The notes under the pieces: model-generated
Database searches by the model: none
The model's input: only the letters and a program-made list of their open reading frames with translations
What the model was told of the DNA's origin: nothing
Part shown: positions 16,807 to 24,751 of the stretch, one piece after another
How positions within the stretch are numbered: the stretch's first letter is position 1
How the letters are laid out: each line of letters opens with the position of its first letter
DNA from: Aquimarina sp.
GTDB lineage: Bacteria; Bacteroidota; Bacteroidia; Flavobacteriales; Flavobacteriaceae
Direction of reading: 5' to 3'
Length of the DNA stretch: 26,478 bases
Assembly (NCBI GenBank): GCA_002697475.1
Contig: NZVW01000088.1
Span: 1 to 26,478, forward strand
Position numbers and translations under genes: made by a program

Positions 16807-18438
16807 ATGAAGAAATTAAAATATATAATAAGTTTTGTCATTACACTTGCTTTTTTTGCAAGCTGTCAAGATGATGATGTCTCGATAGGAGAAATCAAGG
16901 CACCCTCTAATATCACCGTAGATGTAGAGATTGTTGGTGCAGATGCAAACAATCCTACGGGAGATGGTAGTGGTACGGTAATTTTCAGAGCTCAGGCAGA
17001 TGATGCAGTTTCTTATTCATTCCTGTACAATGGAATCTTAGACGCTGCACCGTCCGGAGAAAAAACCTATAATTTTTCTAATACAGGAACAAGTACGTAT
17101 AACGTAACTGTTATAGCTAACGGTACTGGAGGACTTTCTTCCAGTACAACTGTTCAGGTAGAGGTTTTGGTATTATACGAGCCTCCTATAGAATTAATAA
17201 CCCTTCTTACTAGTGGAAGCTGGAGAATTAAAAACGAAGCTCCTGCACATTTTGGACTCGGTCCAGTGGGAGGTAATGTTTTTGGGGAGTTTTTCGCTGC
17301 TCCGGCAAATGATAAAGCTGGTGTTGGGATGTACGATGATAGATATATCTTTAATGCAGATGGTACTTTTACCCATATAACAGACAGTACTAATGATGAT
17401 CCAACGGAGGATCCATCAGGAACTGTGTTCGGTAGAGAAAAACTAATCGATGAATTAGGAGGATCAGGTAGTGGAACCCCTAACGGAGCTGATATAGAAA
17501 ATTATCCGTATGATGACTATACAGGTCAGTGGTCTATTAGCGCTCCAGGTGGAGTTGTTACTTTAAACCTAACCGGAATTGGATTTATTGGTTATTACAT
17601 TGGTGGTAATCATTCTTATGAGTTATTTGGTTATGACCCTCAGCAACCTACTAATGACCTTGTACTAAGATCTACAGACGGCAATAATGAATTCGACTGG
17701 TGGTTCTTAATTACTTCTCAAGGTGAAGATGTAGGAAATGACAATAATTTTGACACATTAGTCTGGTCAGATGAGTTTGATACAGACGGAGCACCAAATA
17801 GTGCAAATTGGACATATGATCTGGGAACAGGTACAAATGGATGGGGTAATAATGAAGCTCAGGTGTATACTAATGACCCTTCAAATGTAATAGTTGAAAA
17901 TGGAGTGCTAAAAATTACAGCCATAGCTGAAAACGGAGGTTATACCTCTGCAAGAATTAAATCTCAGGATTTATTCGAATTTACATACGGTAGAGTTGAA
18001 ATCAGTGCTAAGTTACCTGATGGTGGTGGTACCTGGCCAGCACTTTGGATGCTGGGTGCTAATTTTGAAGATGTTGGTTGGCCTAACTGTGGAGAAATAG
18101 ATATTATGGAGCATGTAGGTAACAATATAAATGATGTTTCCAGTGCACTTCATCTTCCAGGAAACTCCGCAGGTAATGCTATCGTTGGCCGTACAACGCT
18201 TTCCGATGCTACAACTGCATTTCATGTGTATAGTGTAGAATGGTCATCTAATCAACTTGTTTTGTCAGTTGATGGTAATCCTCATCTTACATATTCTTAT
18301 GGTACTAATGTTCCTTTCTACGAAAATGATTTCTTTTTAATCCTTAACGTAGCTATGGGTGGTACTCTGGGAGGAACTATTGATCCTGCCTTTACTCAGT
18401 CTTCAATGGAGATTGATTACGTAAGAGTTTATCAGTAA
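16807..18438 (+). CDS. GH16 endo-beta-1,3-glucanase (laminarinase-type) lipoprotein
   Basis: This 543-aa lipoprotein (signal ending FFASCQDDD) carries a PKD-like domain at about 32-125, similar to the one in the preceding gene, and an unassigned domain at about 130-310 beginning LLTSGSWRIKNEAP. A GH16 catalytic domain at about 317-543 completes it. The active site is the classic GEIDIMEHVG, with nucleophile E430, D432 and acid/base E435. The loop form and the ending FLILNVAMGGTLGG, then MEIDYVRVYQ, are those of laminarinase-type GH16 rather than agarase or carrageenase. It would cut beta-1,3-glucan at the cell surface. Gaps of 39 bp on both sides place it inside the operon. It has no T9SS tail, so it stays anchored, unlike the second GH16. 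Confidence 0.94.
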   Translation: MKKLKYIISFVITLAFFASCQDDDVSIGEIKAPSNITVDVEIVGADANNPTGDGSGTVIFRAQADDAVSYSFLYNGILDAAPSGEKTYNFSNTGTSTYNVTVIANGTGGLSSSTTVQVEVLVLYEPPIELITLLTSGSWRIKNEAPAHFGLGPVGGNVFGEFFAAPANDKAGVGMYDDRYIFNADGTFTHITDSTNDDPTEDPSGTVFGREKLIDELGGSGSGTPNGADIENYPYDDYTGQWSISAPGGVVTLNLTGIGFIGYYIGGNHSYELFGYDPQQPTNDLVLRSTDGNNEFDWWFLITSQGEDVGNDNNFDTLVWSDEFDTDGAPNSANWTYDLGTGTNGWGNNEAQVYTNDPSNVIVENGVLKITAIAENGGYTSARIKSQDLFEFTYGRVEISAKLPDGGGTWPALWMLGANFEDVGWPNCGEIDIMEHVGNNINDVSSALHLPGNSAGNAIVGRTTLSDATTAFHVYSVEWSSNQLVLSVDGNPHLTYSYGTNVPFYENDFFLILNVAMGGTLGGTIDPAFTQSSMEIDYVRVYQ

Positions 18439-18477
18439 AAAGATTAAGTTTAAAATAAAATCGGAAAACAAATATTC

Positions 18478-20796
18478 ATGAAAAAACTGAATGTTCTTTT
18501 AACAGGAGTAATAATTGGCTTTGTAATGTTAAATTGCAACTCAACTGCAAATGAAGCGGATATGGGCCAAAATATAACTCCGGATAACAAAAAAAACATT
18601 CACATTGAATCTAAGGTTGACTCTCTTCTTTCTCTAATGACTTTAGAAGAAAAAATAGGTCAAATGAACCAGTATAACGGTTTCTGGAATGTTACCGGTC
18701 CTTCACCTAAAGAGGGTGACGCGGCTAAAAAATACGAGCATCTTCGCAAAGGATGGGTAGGATCAATGCTGAATGTACGTGGAGTTAAAGAAGTGAAAGC
18801 AGTACAAAAGATTGCTGTTGAAGAGTCCAGATTAGGAATTCCTTTAATTATAGGATTTGATGTAATTCATGGGTATAAAACACTAAGCCCAATCCCACTA
18901 GCTGAATCAGCTAGCTGGGATCTTGAGGCTATAGAGAAATCTGCTCGGATTGCTGCTGAAGAGGCTGCTGCTGCTGGGATTAACTGGACCTTTGCTCCTA
19001 TGGTAGATATATCAAGAGATGCCAGATGGGGTAGAGTTATGGAAGGAGCCGGAGAAGATCCTTATTTGGGATCCAAAATTGCGGTTGCCCGGATAAATGG
19101 ATTTCAGGGTGATGATCTTTCTGCTCATAACACCATAGCAGCTTGTGCCAAGCACTTTGCGGGATATGGTTTTTCCGAGTCCGGAAGAGACTATAATACC
19201 GTTGATGTTGGTACCTCAACATTATATAACATCATTTTTCCTCCTTTTATAGCGGCTAAAGACGCTAATGTAAGAACCTTTATGAATTCCTTTAACGAAT
19301 TAAATGGAATTCCGGCTACCACTAACAAATGGCTACAAAGAGATGTTCTGAAAGGTGATTGGAACTTTGATGGCTTTATTGTATCCGACTGGGGTTCAAT
19401 AAAAGAAACTATAAATCACGGACAATCAGACACAGGAAAAAAAGCCGCAGAACTAGCTGCTAATGCAGGGTCTGATATGGATATGGAATCTTACTTGTAT
19501 GTAGAGCACCTTGCCAATTTAGTCCGAGACGGAAAAGTAAAAGAAGAATATATAAATGACGCTGCCCGAAGAATCTTGAGGGTAAAATATGAACTAGGTC
19601 TTTTTGATGATCCTTACAAGTATTGTGATGAAAGCAGAGAGGCTGAAGTTATCGGAAATCAGAAAAATCACGATGCAGTTTTAGACGTAGCTAAAAAATC
19701 CATTGTTCTTCTTAAAAATGAAAATAATCTGCTTCCATTACCTAAAGAAGGGAAAAAGATAGGAGTTATCGGGGCGCTAGCTGATGATAAAAACAGTCCA
19801 TTAGGTAGCTGGAGAATTGCAGCTGATGATAATACAGCAGTATCTGTATTAGAAGGATTAAGAAAATATGATGGTAACACAATTACCTATGCTAAAGGAG
19901 CTGATGTTTCCTTAGGAAATACCACATTTGTCAATGAAACTAAAATCAATATGGATGATACCAGTGGTTTTAATGAAGCGGTACAAGTGGCTAAAAACTC
20001 AGATATCGTTATCATGGTTTTAGGTGAGATTGGTTTTCAAAGTGGCGAAGCACGAAGCAGAGCAGATCTTAATTTACCTGGGGTTCAGCAAGAATTACTA
20101 GAAAAAGTATATGAAGCTAATAAAAATATCGTGCTGGTTTTAAATAATGGCAGACCGCTGACTATAAATTGGGCGGATGAGCATATTCCTGCTATTGTAG
20201 AGGCCTGGCATTTAGGATCTCAGAGTGGTAATGCTATAGCACAGGTGTTATACGGTGATTACAATCCTAGTGGAAAATTACCTATGACTTTCCCAAGGTC
20301 TGTAGGTCAGATTCCATTATATTATAATTATAAAAATACCGGAAGACCTTCTTCAGATGCACCGGATATAGTGTTTTGGTCACATTACTCTGATGAAAAA
20401 AATATACCTCTATACGCTTTCGGTCATGGATTAAGCTATACCACTTTTGAGTATGGTAATCCAACCGTCGAAAATATAAATACTAAAACATCTAATCCTG
20501 AAATTAAGGTTTCTGTTAACGTTACCAATACCGGAAAATTATCAGGAAAAGAAGTGGTACAACTATACATCAGAGATCATTTTGCCAGTATCACAAGACC
20601 AGTAAAGGAATTAAAAGGTTTTGAAATGATTTCATTGGAGCCAGGAGCGTCACAAGAAGTTTCTTTTACGCTAAGTAAAGATCATCTTGGTTTCTTTGAC
20701 AATCAAGGTAGTTATCTGGTAGAACCTGGAGAATTTACTGTTTTTGTCGGTGGAAGTTCAGACAAAACTCAGGAAGTCAATTTTGAATTGAACTAG
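18478..20796 (+). CDS. GH3 family beta-glucosidase-type lipoprotein
   Basis: The 772-aa protein has a lipoprotein-type signal (IIGFVMLNCNS) and the BglX-like GH3 layout. A TIM-barrel domain comes first, with the catalytic nucleophile D304 in GFIVSDWGS and substrate-binding motifs WTFAPMVDISRDARWGR and AACAKHFAGYG. The alpha/beta sandwich follows, containing QSGEARSRADL, whose Glu near 524 is the probable acid/base. A fibronectin-III-like C-terminal domain starts at about residue 674. It would remove glucose from laminarin oligosaccharides, probably in the periplasm after import. Other GH3 specificities such as beta-xylosidase are less likely here. It is the last gene of the susC operon and is followed by a terminator. 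Confidence 0.94.
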   Translation: MKKLNVLLTGVIIGFVMLNCNSTANEADMGQNITPDNKKNIHIESKVDSLLSLMTLEEKIGQMNQYNGFWNVTGPSPKEGDAAKKYEHLRKGWVGSMLNVRGVKEVKAVQKIAVEESRLGIPLIIGFDVIHGYKTLSPIPLAESASWDLEAIEKSARIAAEEAAAAGINWTFAPMVDISRDARWGRVMEGAGEDPYLGSKIAVARINGFQGDDLSAHNTIAACAKHFAGYGFSESGRDYNTVDVGTSTLYNIIFPPFIAAKDANVRTFMNSFNELNGIPATTNKWLQRDVLKGDWNFDGFIVSDWGSIKETINHGQSDTGKKAAELAANAGSDMDMESYLYVEHLANLVRDGKVKEEYINDAARRILRVKYELGLFDDPYKYCDESREAEVIGNQKNHDAVLDVAKKSIVLLKNENNLLPLPKEGKKIGVIGALADDKNSPLGSWRIAADDNTAVSVLEGLRKYDGNTITYAKGADVSLGNTTFVNETKINMDDTSGFNEAVQVAKNSDIVIMVLGEIGFQSGEARSRADLNLPGVQQELLEKVYEANKNIVLVLNNGRPLTINWADEHIPAIVEAWHLGSQSGNAIAQVLYGDYNPSGKLPMTFPRSVGQIPLYYNYKNTGRPSSDAPDIVFWSHYSDEKNIPLYAFGHGLSYTTFEYGNPTVENINTKTSNPEIKVSVNVTNTGKLSGKEVVQLYIRDHFASITRPVKELKGFEMISLEPGASQEVSFTLSKDHLGFFDNQGSYLVEPGEFTVFVGGSSDKTQEVNFELN

Positions 20797-20877
20797 AAAG
20801 CTTAGAGAAAGGAAATATATTATTCCCCTCTGAAGAGTAAATTTCGAACACCACATAGAAATTTAATTAGTTTTTTG

Positions 20878-20910
20878 AAACCCTAATCCAGTTCATTGGG
20901 TTAGGGTTTT
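20878..20910 (+). terminator. Intrinsic terminator at the end of the susC operon
   Basis: AAACCCTAATCCA at 20878-20890 pairs with TGGGTTAGGGTTT at 20897-20909 with one imperfect position, leaving a loop of about 6 nt. The T-rich 3' arm supplies the U tract. It separates GH3 from the secreted GH16, which therefore probably has its own promoter in the 78 bp that remain. I see no clear consensus promoter there. Confidence 0.75.
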
Positions 20911-20988
20911 ATTTGCTTCATACTAACAAAATCATATTAAAAAGATAATGACTTAACACAATTAAATCTTAACATAAACTCGAATATT

Positions 20989-23340
20989 ATGAAACTACAC
21001 AACCATCAGAGTGTCAAATCTCTAAAAAAAACTCAAGCAAAATTCAGATCGCTTAAATTATTATGTGCTCTTACCATTTCACTTTTATCCCTTCATGTCT
21101 CTCAGGCACAAATTGGTGAGGTAATATGGGAGGATAACTTTAATACATTTAATGCCCAGCAATGGAATAAAGATGTCGGTGATGGATGTCCCAATCTATG
21201 TGGATGGGGTAATCAGGAGTTACAATCTTACGAAGAAGGCAATGTTTACGTTGCAGACGTTCCGGGAGAAGCTGGTAACAAAGCACTGGTTTTAGAAGCA
21301 AAGCGACAACAATCAGGCTCCAGAGCATTTACCTCTGGTAAAGTAACCACAGACAAAAAAGTAGCTGTGCATTACGGAATGATTGAGGTGCGCGTACGCG
21401 TTCCCAATTTAGAACAAGGCTTATGGCCCGCAGTATGGTTATTGGGTACAGCTAATATTGCATGGCCAGCAAAGGGTGAAATTGATATGATGGAAATGGG
21501 CTTCAGCCAGGAAGGTAGAAACTATCAGGGTGAGCCACAATCCACAGTAAATAATTATGTAGGCGCCAATACGTTCTTCCCTATACCAGATGGTGGTGTG
21601 GGTAATATCGCTTATGATATTGACTATAATAAACCCTACGTAGCCAGCACGCCTTTAAATGATCGTTTTGTAAAGTACAGAATCTACTGGGAACCTACTC
21701 AAATCAGGTTTACTGTGGTTGATAATGGAAATGAATATGATTTGTATGAAAACCCATTCCCTATTGATGCCAATAATTCAGTAACAGCTCCTTTTACCAA
21801 GCCTTTTTATATGTTACTAAATCTGGCTGTTGGAGGAACATTACCAGGAGTGCTTAACAATAATCAGGTAAGTGCTCCACTACCTGGTAAAATGTATGTG
21901 GACTACGTTAGAGTTCATAAATGGAACGGGCATGGTTCTGTAGCATTTTCTGATGGTACTATCCCGGCAGAACAGGGAGCATTTGGTGTCTATACCGACG
22001 AAACTCCTGTAAACAATGAACTAACTTTTGGTACAGATGCTGAATTTTTTGTTTTTGGAGAAACTTTGAATGCTTCAAATGGAACGCCATATGAAGGTGA
22101 AAATGTACTTTCATTTACTAACGATCCTTCTAAGGGTTGGTTTGGTGCAGGAATCACTTCGCTATACGGCAAAAACATGGCTAACTATGTAGAGAATGGA
22201 ACTTTAAAGTTTAAGATAAAAATTCCTGCTAATGTATCTTTTATTATTGGTCTTAATGATAATTATACCAATGCTAAGGATATCGTTTTTCCGGCTGGAG
22301 AAACCAAATATGGATTAGTCAGAAATGGCGAATGGGGCCAGGTAAGCATCCCTATCAAGGATTTTGAAGGCCTGCTTGCATTTCAGGATATGTCTTATAT
22401 GTTCAGGATTGGAAGCTCAGGCACTATACCCTCTTCAAGTTTTGAACTATTGATAGATGATATCATTTGGGAAGATGGGAATGGAACTTCTTGTGATCCG
22501 GATGCCATAATATCATTCTATAACCTTAATACAACAGGTTGGACAGCTGGTAATACAGTCAGTGCAACTGAAGGAGATTCCGTAAGCTTTGGACCGCAAC
22601 CTATAGGAGGTTCGTGGAGCTGGAGTGGCCCTAACGGCTTTTCATCCGCTTCCAGAGAAATTACGCTAACCAACTTACAGCTTAATCAGACAGGTAACTA
22701 TAGAGCTACCTACACCAATTCTTGTGGCGCGATTAGCACGGTAACCTACGCACTTACTGTTGAAGAGTTAAATACAGGATGTACTAAATCAGCTGCTAAT
22801 GGAGATTTTAGTGTTAATATCACAGAGGATAACACAGGGACTTATTTGACTTTTGTTCCTGAAAAAGCGGGAATTGGAGATAATATTGTAATCCTGTATT
22901 ACAGCAGAAATCTTAACGCTACTTTTCCCGGATACCTTGTGCAACCTAATGTGCCCTATAAAATCAATATAGGTACAGATCAGCGCGCATATTTTTATTA
23001 CACCTACAGTTTACCAACCGGAGGAGAAAACAATACCATGAATGACAAAATGGATTTTGTAGCAGGCGATTGTGTTGTCAATAAGAGTTTAAGTAGTGCT
23101 ACCTCATCTGTGTCACTATACCCTAACCCTTTTAAACAACAACTTTTTATCAACGCATCACAGCAGATCAAACAAATTGAGTTATTTGATAGTAACGGTA
23201 AAATGGTATTACAATCTGTAATAGATACAAATTCAAAGACGTTGACTGTTGATACCGATAAAATAGCTAAAGGTTTTTACATCTTAAAAATCCAATTAAG
23301 TAGTGGAGAAAAACAGATCTTAAAAGTCATTAAACATTAA
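20989..23340 (+). CDS. Secreted multidomain GH16 beta-1,3-glucanase with T9SS sorting domain
   Basis: This 783-aa protein has an extended N-terminal signal peptide ending near SQAQIG. The GH16 catalytic domain at about 44-310 carries GEIDMMEMG (E164, D166, E169). A beta-sandwich at about 330-505 resembles the one in the binding lipoprotein. An Ig-like domain spans about 507-595 (GSWSWSGPNGFSS). A module at about 596-705 (GCTKSAANGDFSVN, later YFYYTYSLPTGGENNT) looks like the beta-1,3-glucan-binding CBM56. A Por/T9SS type A sorting domain begins VSLYPNPF near residue 709 and ends in a basic tail. It is thus released or surface-attached by type IX secretion and would start laminarin breakdown outside the cell. 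It lies beyond the operon terminator. Confidence 0.94.
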   Translation: MKLHNHQSVKSLKKTQAKFRSLKLLCALTISLLSLHVSQAQIGEVIWEDNFNTFNAQQWNKDVGDGCPNLCGWGNQELQSYEEGNVYVADVPGEAGNKALVLEAKRQQSGSRAFTSGKVTTDKKVAVHYGMIEVRVRVPNLEQGLWPAVWLLGTANIAWPAKGEIDMMEMGFSQEGRNYQGEPQSTVNNYVGANTFFPIPDGGVGNIAYDIDYNKPYVASTPLNDRFVKYRIYWEPTQIRFTVVDNGNEYDLYENPFPIDANNSVTAPFTKPFYMLLNLAVGGTLPGVLNNNQVSAPLPGKMYVDYVRVHKWNGHGSVAFSDGTIPAEQGAFGVYTDETPVNNELTFGTDAEFFVFGETLNASNGTPYEGENVLSFTNDPSKGWFGAGITSLYGKNMANYVENGTLKFKIKIPANVSFIIGLNDNYTNAKDIVFPAGETKYGLVRNGEWGQVSIPIKDFEGLLAFQDMSYMFRIGSSGTIPSSSFELLIDDIIWEDGNGTSCDPDAIISFYNLNTTGWTAGNTVSATEGDSVSFGPQPIGGSWSWSGPNGFSSASREITLTNLQLNQTGNYRATYTNSCGAISTVTYALTVEELNTGCTKSAANGDFSVNITEDNTGTYLTFVPEKAGIGDNIVILYYSRNLNATFPGYLVQPNVPYKINIGTDQRAYFYYTYSLPTGGENNTMNDKMDFVAGDCVVNKSLSSATSSVSLYPNPFKQQLFINASQQIKQIELFDSNGKMVLQSVIDTNSKTLTVDTDKIAKGFYILKIQLSSGEKQILKVIKH

Positions 23341-23388
23341 AAAATTCTCAACATCGCAGTCGAATTTTAAGGTTTTATTATGAAATAT

Positions 23389-23420
23389 TTTGCGAATTGA
23401 TTATATTTATAGAATATTTG
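23389..23420 (+). promoter_or_regulatory. Promoter for a second short transcript
   Basis: TTTG at 23389-23392 is followed after 20 bp by AATATTTG at 23413-23420, one mismatch from TAnnTTTG. Transcription would start near 23427, only a few bases before an ATG at 23431, so any encoded peptide would be nearly leaderless. Confidence 0.5.
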
Positions 23421-23426
23421 CAACAA

Positions 23427-23609
23427 TAAAATGAAACCACAAAGATTACATATTATGATAAAGCCACTGTTTACAGAAGGTATAAGTTATAGAAATGATG
23501 AAGTTTCTATACTAACCAGGGCGCTATGTATCTTTGAAAGGTTTGACTGTTAAAAAAGACCATTGAGAAGCATATATCTAAAGCGCCTGAAAAATCAGGG
23601 GCTTTTTTT
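23427..23609 (+). ncRNA. Candidate short RNA with alternative terminator pairing
   Basis: The unit of about 183 nt is bounded by a promoter and a terminator. It has a strong hairpin, TATAGAAA (23488-23495) with TTTCTATA (23504-23511). GGGCGCT at 23519-23525 can pair with AGCGCCT at 23582-23588, the 5' arm of the terminator. The same motif and spacing occur in the unit at 3274-3417. A 40-codon ORF (23431-23553) runs through it, but no family is recognisable and there is no room for a ribosome-binding site, so an RNA seems more likely than a protein. Confidence 0.4.
23582..23609 (+). terminator. Intrinsic terminator
   Basis: AGCGCCTGA at 23582-23590 pairs with TCAGGGGCT at 23595-23603 around an AAAA loop with one G-G mismatch, followed by a run of seven T residues. 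It ends the short unit that starts near 23427. Confidence 0.8.
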
Positions 23610-23630
23610 ATGCCTTTAAATTATAAATCA

Positions 23631-23662
23631 CACTGTCACATCGAGCGAAGTCGAGATGCTTG
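23631..23662 (+). repeat. Fragment of a dispersed palindromic repeat
   Basis: CACTGTCACATCGAGCGAAG followed by TCGAGATGCTT forms an imperfect palindrome (CATCGA with TCGAGATG). Its start resembles CTGTCACACTGTC at 4216 in the larger repeat. From memory, sequences like this are scattered through Flavobacteriia intergenic DNA. Between this fragment and 23800 I see nothing else convincing. Confidence 0.45.
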
Positions 23663-23856
23663 ACTATGAAAAGAATAAAAATGAATTACAAATTGAATGC
23701 AAATCCTAACGATAATCAAAAAAATGTTTAGCTATTAAAAAACATACAAGCATATAAATTTTGAAAGGTAAAAAAGTGCAAAGCGAGCCTCAATAACCTG
23801 AGATTATCCGTCTATAAACGGACAGGATCACCATTGTCTAAATTCAATGTAAATAA

Positions 23857-23918
23857 TTGATTATCAATAAATTATTTCATATTTTTCTTTGTAGATTTAA
23901 AAATTATTCTCATATTTG
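23857..23918 (+). promoter_or_regulatory. Promoter with upstream palindrome, copy 2 of a paired module
   Basis: TTTG at 23888-23891 and CATATTTG at 23911-23918 are 19 bp apart. The palindrome TTGATTATCAA starts at 23857, exactly 31 bp before the TTTG box, as in copy 1 at 3660. A TCCGT/ACGGA inverted repeat lies at 23807-23822, followed by CAGG as in copy 1. The -7 octamer is identical in both copies. The transcript would begin near 23925 inside a 9-bp hairpin (23920-23928 with 23942-23950). Confidence 0.55.
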
Positions 23919-23919
23919 C

Positions 23920-24238
23920 ACTGTAATTATAACACAAACAAAATTACAGTCCATTAAAAATTAAAATGTAAACAGATGAAGTATAACATACATATAAACA
24001 AGGAGCAGGAGATCAAGGGTCGACTGTCAGCTGATGTACTCAGCGGCATCCTTGGGACAGATGGATATACTTCAGATGTTTATCCTCTACCATCCCGGAT
24101 GCCGGATAACAAAAGCATCAAAAGACCCGAGAGATTTTGTGTAGATCGCAGTGAATTTTATGAATCACTGAATTTTACAGCAAATGTTTCTCATTGGTTC
24201 TCTTTACAGATGTAATCTTTATGAATTGTAATCTGTAA
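23920..24238 (+). ncRNA. Candidate structured RNA downstream of promoter copy 2
   Basis: The stretch folds by eye into a chain of helices. There is a 9-bp hairpin at the 5' end, then a closing pair GGGTC (24017-24021) with GACCC (24124-24128) around a GCTGA/TCAGC hairpin. A long arm follows: CGGCATCC (24044-24051) with GGATGCCG (24097-24104), GGGA (24054-24057) with TCCC (24093-24096), and GGATA (24063-24067) with TATCC (24081-24085). Further hairpins are CAGTGA (24149-24154) with TCACTG (24165-24170), and TTACAGAT (24204-24211) with ATCTGTAA (24231-24238). It matches no RNA family that I recognise. Confidence 0.4.
23976..24215 (+). CDS. Doubtful 79-aa ORF overlapping the structured RNA candidate
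   Basis: The ORF has a plausible promoter about 60 bp upstream and a normal ATG, but no clear ribosome-binding site. The product has no signal peptide, membrane helix or motif I know. Its middle (RLSADVLSGILGTDGYTSD) is richer in G+C than the surroundings, and the DNA beneath is dense in inverted repeats, which argues that RNA structure, not protein, is selected. It could still be a small genuine protein, perhaps one whose mRNA is structured. Confidence 0.3.
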   Translation: MKYNIHINKEQEIKGRLSADVLSGILGTDGYTSDVYPLPSRMPDNKSIKRPERFCVDRSEFYESLNFTANVSHWFSLQM

Positions 24239-24299
24239 TATTCCAATCTATTAATTAAGATATAACGATCAATTTTCTTTTGAAGTAAAGTTTAAAACC

Positions 24300-24517
24300 T
24301 TTTTTCACCAGTATAAGATTTTGATTTTGTTAAAAAATCTTGAAGCCTTGGAAAGATTTTAGAAATCAAAATCTGATTTCCGGCTTTGACGGAAAATACC
24401 TTACGACACAGCAATAGCTGTGGGCGAGAAGCAGCGTCGGAGTGTCTTTTCTTTTGGTTCGTTTTCTGACTGCATCCGACGAGTTTACGAGAGGAATGCA
24501 CCGCAAAGAAAATGAAC
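24300..24517 (+). repeat. Structured dispersed repeat, copy 2
   Basis: Like copy 1, it begins with a T run and CACCAG, then a nested stem. The outer 12-bp pair (24316-24327 with 24363-24374) differs in sequence from copy 1 but is again perfect. The inner pair is 24334-24341 with 24353-24360. The loop and the 34-nt core at 24329-24362 are identical to copy 1. A second hairpin (24377-24382 with 24390-24395) has a new sequence in the same place, followed by an extra CACAGC/GCTGTG hairpin. The final stem (24457-24467 with 24507-24517) is kept, but its tip carries a 39-nt extension instead of the short loop. Confidence 0.8.
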
Positions 24518-24562
24518 ATATAGATTGTATTTGAAGATTCAATTCTAAAAAATCAAAAACAT

Positions 24563-24751
24563 AAGGATACAACTATGATATCCTTACCCATCAACATCAT
24601 CGCTACAGTTTGTCGCTATCCTGAAAAGGGAAAGTAGGATACGACAGCTGTACTGGATGTGACTTTCCCACCACTAACAGACCTTTTTTCCATAGGTAAT
24701 TAGGATATCTGCGCATATCTACCTGGGGTTGATACCTATGGACGTACCCCA
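24563..24751 (+). promoter_or_regulatory. Structured leader with two predicted pseudoknots
   Basis: AAGGATA (24563-24569) pairs with TATCCTT (24579-24585). A long stem then joins 24604-24608, 24612-24615 and 24617-24622 with 24648-24652, 24642-24645 and 24636-24641. Its loop carries GGGAAAG (24628-24634), which is complementary to CTTTCCC at 24663-24669, forming a pseudoknot. Further on, CCATAGGT (24690-24697) pairs with ACCTATGG (24734-24741), which sits in the loop of TGGGGT (24724-24729) and ACCCCA (24746-24751), forming a second pseudoknot. AGGATA or TATCCT occurs five times, so alternative folds are possible. It lies directly before the small lipoprotein gene. It matches no riboswitch I can name. 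Confidence 0.45.

Noticed and set aside
24292..24572. Two overlapping minus-strand ORFs (75 and 68 aa) across repeat copy 2
   Set aside because: They lie in different frames over the same structured repeat, do not match the ORF over copy 1 along their length, and have no ribosome-binding site.
24611..24680. Possible cobalamin riboswitch because of GAAAAGGGAAAG and CCACT nearby
   Set aside because: The other conserved parts of the cobalamin aptamer are not found in order, and the lipoprotein downstream is no obvious B12 gene.
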